Shown here in pieces: positions 56,786 through 64,000 of a stretch of DNA of 64,000 nt (within the stretch, counting starts at the first letter, position 1; each line of letters begins with the position of its first letter). This DNA is from Fallopia convolvulus. Lineage: Eukaryota; Streptophyta; Magnoliopsida; Caryophyllales; Polygonaceae. The notes under the pieces are model-generated. The model was not told the DNA's origin. It saw only the letters and a program-made list of their open reading frames with translations, and searched no databases. A program made the position numbers and the translations under genes. The stretch is taken from positions 2,472,469 to 2,536,468 of the forward strand of contig OZ024735.1 in NCBI GenBank assembly GCA_964016875.1, in the 5' to 3' direction.

Positions 56786-58411
56786 CTCCAAGAGACTAAA
56801 CCAAAGGAAAATACGCACTTATAACAAGGATTCAATCGATTAAGTTGCTTTTCCACTTATACATTCATGAATACGAGATTTAAATTTTCAAAAAACTTTT
56901 TTTCTTTCAAGAAATAGATTCGGAATTAAAGTAAGGAAAGAAAAATATGAAAATAAGAGCATTTTTTCATAAAATTTATGAAAAATGTCGACTTCGTAGG
57001 CGGGAACGAATTATAGTAATCTGTTCCAACCTGAAACATAAACAACAACAAGGATAATAAGTCAACTGATAAAAGGAAACTTTCTAGCGGACTCGATGTA
57101 CAAAAAAACAAGAAAAGATTTGTTTTGACATGAAATGAATATTTCCATACATCTTTGACTCATATTTATGAGACAATAAAATATGGCAGAGTGAAAAACG
57201 ACCCCTCAATACGGTAGAGCTGGCAAAGTTGTGACCCAATATTAGGAGATGATAATAAAAATATACCACCCAATACGATGTTATAAAGAGGTATTCGGAG
57301 ACTCAGCTCACACCACTATTCTACGCTAATCCATTCATGGTCTCAAACGAGACATTTTAAACAATCAACGCCAAAAATCACCAAACCTAAAATCCAAATT
57401 ATCGCAATACTAATAATAATAACAACGATATTGTCGTTATTTCTAGAGCAATAAATAAACCTATGTTCATTTATTAAACAAACAAGGTGTTCCCAATAAA
57501 ATGATTAAACGAGTTAGAAATCCACATTTAAGAAACTATATGCAGAGGGAACCATCCACTTGACTCATTTTTCGTGATATATCCTCTAAGGAAAAAAGTC
57601 GGGATTAGGTCTCACAAACTGCTTGAACAATTGTCAAACCCAACATTGAGTGAACTAAAAAAGCAACGTTGAAATTAATTATTATATTCTTAAAGTTGTT
57701 TTATATTCTTGCCCAAATTCTTTTATATATTTTTCTTTTTGCAAGTGCATGTGTTAAATATGGACTTAAAAATAAAATAATGTCTTAAATTATTATTATT
57801 TTCCATAACAATTACAATTATACCTTTTTATAATAACGAGTTACAAATATACAAATATATCCAAACAAAAAAAGAATGCTATGCTGAAGAATATACAAAT
57901 ACAAAAAAAAATACAAATGGAATGTAGGAGGTGTTGTATGCACCACTTAATGTTGGTTCCTGGAGTATCTGACTCCTTTTTTCCTATGCTTAGTTGTCCA
58001 CTTTTTGGGTAGTTAGCACTCTTAAACTCAAAGGAAGTGATTTTAATTAGCTTGTTGTTCATGAGCCTTACATGTACAAGTAACCAAATGGCTAACCACA
58101 AAAGATGCACACATGAAAGGGATATAGGATCCGGGAAGGGTGAATTCATCACACCTCTCCACATAAGGCCATAAAAAAGCGAAAAAAATACTATATAAGA
58201 TCCAACAAAAAAAAACAGTAAACTAAAGGCAACAAAACACAAACCAACCACGAGGGCAAATCAATAGTCATAAGGCACAAAGAATAGCAAGAAACAAAGA
58301 AACAAGCCCTACAAGGCAGCAGAAAGTAGCAAAAAAATAGAAAAAACGCAAACAAAGGAGGAAACAAATAAGAAAGACACAAGAGGGCTCAAGATTATTG
58401 GTAAAAGCTTT
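56786..58411. other. No gene recognised
   Basis: AT-rich sequence with homopolymer runs. A 136-codon minus-strand frame (57841-58251) is rich in Phe/Leu/Ser and hydrophobic at its start, but shows no known domain and may be accidental. Confidence 0.3.
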
Positions 58412-58513
58412 GTTAATATAATAACCGCAATTTCAAATAAAAATATATGGTTATTTTTTTATTAATTTCATTATTTCATTAAAATAACAAGATTATTCTT
58501 TATTATGATTTTC

Positions 58514-58545
<32 letters not shown>

Positions 58546-58675
58546 CTTGGTTAAAAATTTAACTTGATATCAAAAAAAATTTAAATAATTAATTATAAAG
58601 AATATTTTGATTTAGTTCCGTCAAATTAAGTTTTAAATTAAAAAAATAAAGGAATGTGGGCAAAATAAAAAAAAT

Positions 58676-58755
58676 GCGAAAGGTGGGACTCAAACCCGTG
58701 ACCTCTTGCACTTTCCAAACACCCAACACTACTCAATTCCACTATGCTATCAATA
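58676..58755 (-). other. Antisense tRNA-like module in LTR (A and B boxes)
   Basis: Minus strand: A-box-like TAGCATAGTGG (58749-58739) and B-box-like GGTTTGAGTCC (58696-58686) with 42 bp between. The arm around the B box (GGGTTTGAGTCCC) can form a T-stem-like hairpin. It is not a functional tRNA: no full cloverleaf or anticodon arm is convincing. Confidence 0.6.
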
Positions 58756-59965
58756 CTTTTCTGACATTAGAAGAAATAAAAATCATTTATTTCTTTCCTT
58801 TTCTCCTTCTTGCAAGAAGCTCCCATGGTGGATTTGTGATTTGACATAGAACCAACCATGTCATCGCCACCTCCCTTCTTCACCAATTCTACCTCCTCTC
58901 CACCTCCTTTCTCCTCCAATCTCTTTCTTCCAACCATTGCACAGAAGCACAACTCCAACCAATCACCATGAATCTACCCATGCCATGAGAGGTCCAAGCC
59001 ATGGAGGTGTGGATTATGGTTTTTCTTCCACCACTATAAATAGGGGCAACTTCTAAGGGAACGACACATCAATTTACTCATCCTACTCTTCCAATTTCAC
59101 TCTCATTCAAGTTGATTTTCAGCCCCAATTGTTTGTTTAAAATTCTGATTTTTTTCACAAAAAATCCCCAAACCCAAGAGAAGCCACCGGAGCACCATCG
59201 GCGCACCATCAAACCGCCGACCACCACCCGCCGGACGTGCGCCGCCCTCGCTGGAGCTCCCGCCACCACCAGCCGCCGCTGCTGCTGCTCGTGAGTTCCA
59301 TCGTCGTTTTTGGTCTTGTGCTCCTGTTCTACAGACGTGGAATTCAACAGGAGATAGAAGAAGAGATGGTGTTGGGCTAGGTAATTTTGGGGCCTTCCAT
59401 CTATTTTAATTTTGGATTTTGAGTTGATTTTAAAATTATGCCCATTCATCTAATTAAAAATCATATTTTTCTATTCTAGGAAAAAGGAAGAAGAAAGCTC
59501 GATCCTCTTCGTCTCGATATTCGTGCCCAATTTCCGTCCCGTTACGCTCGACTCATATTTTTATTTATAACTATTTATGAAATAATTTTCACATTTATAT
59601 AATATTTATTTAATTAAATGGAATAAATATTGCATGTGGGTTTTAAAAAGGAATTTAGAATAAAATACTTTCTCTTGAAAGAAAGAAAATAAGAAGAGGT
59701 TGTATAAGAAATGAAATAAGAATTTTAATATAAATTTGTTTCTTTATATTACCTCGAATTGCTAGGTCAAGGCTTTCGAGTTCGCTAAGACATTCTAAAT
59801 TTTCGAGCCCTCGTGAAAGATCGAACGAAATTCAAGGCAAGTGGATATTCTCCTTGAAACTTTTCGATATTTCAATTCCGTTAAACTTCTCTATGTTGGG
59901 AACAACTTGTTTGTTGAAATAAATAAATATAGGAAATATCGATTGTTAGAAATAACGACCTATTG

Positions 59966-59967
<2 letters not shown>

Positions 59968-60036
<69 letters not shown>
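59968..60036. repeat. (ATT)n microsatellite
   Basis: About 22 uninterrupted ATT units inside the diverged LTR. The tyrosine-run open frame over it is an artefact. Confidence 0.97.
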
Positions 60037-60037
<1 letters not shown>

Positions 60038-60764
60038 GAAATATACTTAGGCTTGTTTGTGTGGCTTTTCTTGTTTAAATCTCTTTTCGAGATTCATTAT
60101 GGATTTAATATATAATATGGGATGCGGGTTTGGCCCCGAACATCTCTCTATATGTCGAGTGGTACGGCTTTACACCATCTCTTCCCACGACTTAAGGATC
60201 ATGATCTATGTCCGCTCCTATTCGTTGGAGGGATGTTACACCCTAACTAGGTGTCGGAACTCCGTTCCTTTAAGTAGACTCGGTAACCTCCACACCCTTA
60301 AAAGTCATAAATGATATGAAACGTTTTGACACGTAATAAAGATAAGTTCTAGTGCACATTAAACTAAATTGAACCGGGTTCCATGGACGATCGTCTTCGT
60401 GCTTGTCAAAGTGGGCTTGGTACTTGAGCGCCTTTGGGCCACCTCCCCGGTCTGGAGAACCGAATAAGATGAGGTTGGTTGAGGTCCGAAAAGGGGGCGA
60501 GAGGCTTTCTAAAACTTGTTGTGTAATTAAAATGTTCCCAACATTATTGTACTCTAAGAAGATCTACAATCTCGTGGTTCTTTCTTTTCGGATTAAAGCT
60601 ATCTCATTTCGAGATCGACTCATTTCCATACTTAAGTTCCACATAAATTTTATAAATCTCAAACACATCTCGCCTATATCTATTTGATGAGTTATTAAAT
60701 TACCAAATTACCCTTGAGAATTTTCATTCTCACTTGCTTAGTCTCCTTAGACTAATTCCGCTTT

Positions 60765-62088
60765 TTTCCGCATTTTTGCCTGGTATTTCTCGCCCTTCGT
60801 GACAAATGCCAAACTCTAGGAAACTTCCCACACATATGCCTATTCCGTTCACGCAGGAGCATGTAAAATGTACAAGGATGTACGAAGAAACTTCTGGTGG
60901 CCAAATTTGAAACAAGAAGTCGCAAAGTTTATATCCAAGTGCTTAGTTTGTCAGAAAGTGAAGATCGAGCACCGAAGGCCTGGAGGAAAATTGCAATCCC
61001 TCCCCGTACCAGAATGGAAATGGGAGGATATAGCAATGGACTTCATAACTGATCTACCCAAGACTCAAAAGCAGAAAGACTCAATATGGGTCATTGTAGA
61101 TCAGCTTACCAAGAGCGCTCATTTCATCGCTATTCAGAAGACGTGGAAAGCTCCAAAGTTGGCAACAGTCTTCATCAAGGAAATAGTCCGCCTCCATGGA
61201 ACCCCGAAGACGATCATCTCCGATCGAGACGGTCGGTACATGGCATCTTTTTGGAAAGAGTTACATAAGGCCATGGGTACAGAACTAAAGTTTAGCACAG
61301 CTTTCCATCCTCAAACCGATGGTCAATCTGAAAGGACCATCCAGACTCTTGAGGACATGCTTCGAGCCTGCGTGCTAGATCACACCACAAGTTGGGATGA
61401 CAGCTTAAGCCTCATAGAATTCACATACAACAATAGTTGGCATTCTACCATCAAGATGGCTCCCTTCGAAGCTTTGTACGGCAGGAAGTGTCGTTCCCCA
61501 CTCTGTTGGGACGACAATGTAGACAGGATTCTTCTAGGTCCAAATTTGATTTAAAAGACTGCTTCCGAGGTGGCCCTTATTCGCCAAAGAATGTTGACTG
61601 CTCAGAGTCGACAGAAATCCTATGCCGACTTGAAGAGGCGAGACATCGAGTTCGTGGTTGGAGATAAAGTTTTCGTCAAAGTATCTCCCTCGAAGGGCGT
61701 TTTCCGCTTCGGGAAACGAGGCAAGCGCAACCCTCGTTATGTAGGACCTTTTGAGATCCTAGAAAGGGTTGGCAACCTAGCTTATCGGGTCGCCTTACCA
61801 CCGTCAGCTCACCCCGTTCACAATGTGTTCCACGTGTCACTCCTAAGGAAGTATGTGCCCGACGAATCACATGTAATCAACTTCGACGACGTCGAAATCC
61901 AGTCGGATGGCACCTATGAGGAGAAACCACTCAAGATTGTAGAGTACCGAGTTAAGCAATTGCGCAACAAAGAAGTACCGTTAGTCCGTGTACTCTGGTC
62001 CAAAGATGGCAACGAAGGTACAACTTGGGAAACCTGGGAAACCGAGCAAGATATGCAGAGACGTTTTCCCGAGTTAATGTCTTCCTAA
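60765..62088 (+). pseudogene. Chromovirus (Tekay/Del-like) integrase and chromodomain fragment
   Basis: The readable part begins in the integrase zinc finger: SHTYAYSVHAGACKMYKDVR, then KFISKCLVCQKVK (the HHCC residues). The DDE core follows: Asp in WEDIAMDFITDLPK, Asp in TIISDRDGRYMASFW, and Glu in FHPQTDGQSERTIQTLEDM. The C-terminal part has KVSPSKGVFRFGKRGKRNPR (GPF/Y region NPRYVGPFEIL) and ends in a chromodomain-like LVRVLWSKDGNEGTTWETW, as in plant chromoviruses. The frame has one in-frame TAA at 61552-61554 and a TAG just upstream near 60819. Gag, protease, RT and RNase H are missing; the fragment abuts a foreign LTR on the left. Confidence 0.88.
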
Positions 62089-62199
62089 GCATCACTAGTA
62101 TGATCTTTTTAAGGGGGTACTAGACCCCGTAGCATCCTCACAAGTCGTGAGTTTTGTAATTGCTTCTGTCTCTACATTCCAGTACCGCCCTACTTTTCT

Positions 62200-62237
62200 C
62201 TAGTTTCGGGGACGAAACTAATTTAAGGGGGTACTAT
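62200..62237 (+). promoter_or_regulatory. Polypurine tract region before the 3' LTR
   Basis: GGGGACGAAACTAATTTAAGGGGGTACTAT precedes the LTR start in two parts: a conserved GGGGACGAAACT phrase and AAGGGGG, the presumed plus-strand primer. Spacing to the LTR is about six bases. Confidence 0.65.
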
Positions 62238-63535
62238 TGTAATATCCGCAATATTCCAAGGTTTTTAAACCAAAAATAATATAATATTTAATTTTTATAA
62301 ATACTTTTCTCAAACTAAAGAGAGAATTTTAATATATCGTAATAACCTCTACTTTCTCTTTTAAAAGAGAATTTTCAAGTAAATTCAATTCAGGAAAATT
62401 CTAATATAATATGGTAGGAGTTTTGAATAAATAAAGAGGCATCAAGTAAAAATAATACCTTATAAAAGCTTGATTTTTTTAAAATAAAAAGGTATTGCAT
62501 TAAGGCATAAAAATCCCTTTAAAAAGCTAACAAAAAGAATGCAAGAGCCGGGACTTGAACCCGAGACCTCCTGCATTACACTCACACGCCCAACCTCCTT
62601 AATCCGCTAGACCATTTGCAATTGCTTACACTTTTACCCACCCTTTTTATAATAAACCTTCTTCTTCTTTTTCTTCTTCTTCTTCAAAAAGTAGTCAGAC
62701 TTTGTCTGATGCAACTGACGTAAAAACAAAAGGAGCCATTGCATGCTCTTCTTCCCTTCATACTCTACAACTCTAGCCCCATGACATCATCAAGCTTACA
62801 TCACCAAGCTTGCATCACCATTCAACAACCCTCCCCAATCACCATTCTTCCTCCTCTTCATCCATTGGCCCTCCCCCATGGCCATGGATCTCAAGCTCCA
62901 TCTCTTGGCCTATAAAAGGGGCATCAAATCAGCCATGGAACTCACACCTCTCATTCCTTCTTCTTCTCATTACAAATTTGCTCTCAAATCCCCCAAAAAT
63001 CAGCCCCTCAAGCTTGATTCATCCTTCAAAAATCCCACCAAAGAGCTCCTCTTTGCCCTCCTTTGGACCGCCGGCCACCGCACCTGACCACCGGCGCCTC
63101 CACTACGGCCTCCGCCTCCTCCAGTGCGCCGCCACTGCTCGTCGGAGCCTCCCCTGGTGTCGCCCCTCACCGCCGGCCCTCCCTGCCTCCTCTTCTCCTG
63201 TGTTCTGTAACACAGGCAAACAATAGTATAATCTCATAACCCTATTTTTATTTTATTTTATTTTATTTATGTTATTAAAATGTACTAGTAATATTAAGAA
63301 GACTAAATAGAATTATTTTGCAATTTTTTAAGACTTATAAAAATGTTATGTAAATATTGCTAGTTGGAAGAAGGGAATAAATCCATTAAATAAACCACGA
63401 TTAAATTATTATATTATGATATGATTAGTAAAGACATTATTATTTAAATAAATTCTAAGAAGACCTTATAAAAGTATTTTCATGAATTTAGTAGCCTATG
63501 AATTTATCTCAATGTTAAATATGACCCTTATAAAA
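62238..63535 (+). mobile_element. Chromovirus 3' LTR, running to an apparent interruption
   Basis: Starts TGTAATATCCGCAATATTCC. Contains the antisense tRNA-like module (62540-62620), a CT-rich stretch, a TATA box (GGCCTATAAAAGGGGC near 62908) and a GC-rich Pro/Ser-codon leader (63050-63215). The 138-codon frame over the leader is not judged a gene. The LTR end was not found; repeat-like sequence starts near 63540. Confidence 0.75.
62540..62620 (-). other. Antisense tRNA-like module in the 3' LTR
   Basis: Minus strand: A-box-like TGGTCTAGCGG (62614-62604) and B box GGTTCAAGTCC (62561-62551), 42 bp apart, exactly as in the module at 58676. The T-arm (CGGGTTCAAGTCCCG) is a good hairpin. Sequence between the boxes is also conserved (TGCAGGAGGTC versus TGCAAGAGGTC). 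Confidence 0.65.
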
Positions 63536-63539
63536 ATAT

Positions 63540-63680
63540 AGAGAAAATTGCTTTAAACCACCCGTTAAATAGGCCAATTTACACTTAACCACCCGTTATA
63601 CACGAATTTGTTTTAAACCACCCAAAACTTCGATTCTGTTAACAAATAACCACCCATTGCGTTATTTCGTCAAAACATAC
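63540..63680. repeat. AACCACCC repeat, possible transposon terminus
   Basis: Four AACCACCC motifs at about 63557, 63588, 63617 and 63648, spaced near 30 bp, begin right after GAGAAAATTGCTTTA. Sequences of this style occur in long terminal repeats of plant Mutator-like elements. No partner end is in the window. Confidence 0.4.
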
Positions 63681-64000
63681 CGTTAGATCGTGTACAATTA
63701 CTACTTTGCCCTTACTAGTTTGCCCTAAAAAACCGAGATAAAAACACAAAAAATTTACCCCAAATCGTTTCGTTCGATTCTAGGGTTCATGTTTGGGGGA
63801 AATCGCCAATTCGATTTGGTGGGGGGGATTTAGGGGCTCTTCAATTGGGAGATTCAAACGTGAGCAAAACGGGGCTATTCTATTGTTGTGGCGACCCCAT
63901 TAGGCGATTTCTGAGGCGATTTCAGAGACGAATCGAGAATCAGTTCAGAAGTGAGAGATTTCAGAGACGATTTCAGAGACGATTGAAGCTCCATTGCAAG
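63681..64000. other. Window edge; no gene recognised
   Basis: Contains TTCTAGGGTTCATGTTTGGG and a G-rich run at 63820-63830, then repeated CAGAGACGATTTC phrases (63920-63985). It may be the 5' region of a gene or an element continuing to the right. Confidence 0.25.

Larger units (their letters stand above)
58412..60760 (+). mobile_element. Diverged chromovirus-type LTR
   Basis: Starts near GTTAATATAATAACCGCAAT, a degenerate form of the TGTAATATCCGCAAT start at 62238. It shares the layout of the LTR at 62238: antisense tRNA-like module about 270-310 bp in, a TATA box (CACTATAAATAGGGG at about 59032), a Pro/Arg-codon GC-rich leader (59170-59290), then AGGCAAGTGGATATTCTCC near 59838 and GGGAACAACTTGT near 59898, both echoed in the solo LTR at 6714 and 6785. 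It is too different from the 62238 LTR to be its partner in one insertion. The 3' end is not exact. Confidence 0.6.

Noticed and set aside
57841..58251. Hydrophobic minus-strand frame of 136 codons
   Set aside because: No family resemblance, low complexity, unusual composition; possibly chance.
58676..58755. A functional tRNA gene on the minus strand
   Set aside because: Boxes and a T-arm are visible but no complete cloverleaf or plausible anticodon loop can be drawn.
59841..60038. Open frame ending in a tyrosine run
   Set aside because: Translation of an (ATT)n microsatellite.
62810..63226. 138-codon Pro/Ser-rich frame
   Set aside because: It lies in the LTR leader just upstream and downstream of the TATA box and has a composition-driven open frame; no domain.

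Overview
The window reads as nuclear DNA of a flowering plant, probably a eudicot: genes have GT-AG introns, one gene is a plant-type organellar RNase II, and almost everything else is plant transposable-element sequence. No lineage can be fixed from the sequence alone. Only two ordinary host genes are seen. One is the start of the cytosolic ribosomal stalk protein gene RPP0 (minus strand, running off the left edge). The other is a complete 14-exon gene for an RNR1-like exoribonuclease II (19797-26437, minus strand, 799 codons plus stop).

Left third (1-19000). A single Mutator-like element (MULE) fills 1080-13839 and is bounded by a perfect 9-bp target duplication (ATAATAAAT). It carries two convergent genes: a Ulp1/C48 cysteine-protease gene on the plus strand and a FAR1-type MULE transposase on the minus strand. 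Both have a few disabling mutations. A 3.2-kb solo LTR with 5-bp duplications sits in a Ulp1 intron. Introns and spacers are packed with a roughly 21-bp family built on TTTGTTCATC. The same family fills a 1.4-kb gene-less MULE at 17494-18900, which has similar ends and its own 9-bp duplication. In both elements the motif reads TTTGTTCATC going inward from either end, which makes it the strongest candidate here for an undescribed cis-acting system. Between the two lie a Stowaway MITE, a dead RTE-type LINE, a scrap of an LRR receptor gene and a Tourist-like MITE.

Middle (19000-44000). RNR1 has a Stowaway MITE in its 12th intron. An L1-type LINE (26663-31074) with a 16-bp target duplication lies about 0.2 kb upstream of its start codon, followed by a tRNA-derived SINE with a long duplication. 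Next come a decayed Ty3/gypsy element (gag, protease, RT) split by a 1.08-kb hAT element with a perfect 8-bp duplication, a dead Helitron whose Rep and helicase motifs are both mutated, and one terminus of a CACTA element.

Right third (44000-64000). A Transposase_28-like fragment is followed by an Athila-like LTR, primer-binding site and gag start. The LTR is split by a 4.86-kb CACTA element (45374-50231) that carries captured host-gene exons (one resembling exosome subunit RRP43), a GC-rich palindromic island, a 39-bp minisatellite of about 1.5 kb and an internal patch of plant telomeric repeat. The rest is a second copy of the middle gypsy family's gag, a minus-strand LTR with a tRNA-Met primer site, and chromovirus sequence (a diverged LTR, an integrase-chromodomain fragment and a 3' LTR). 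Two of these LTRs carry an antisense tRNA-like module with A and B boxes at identical spacing. Nested insertions give a relative chronology: Athila LTR before CACTA, gypsy before hAT, MULE before solo LTR.
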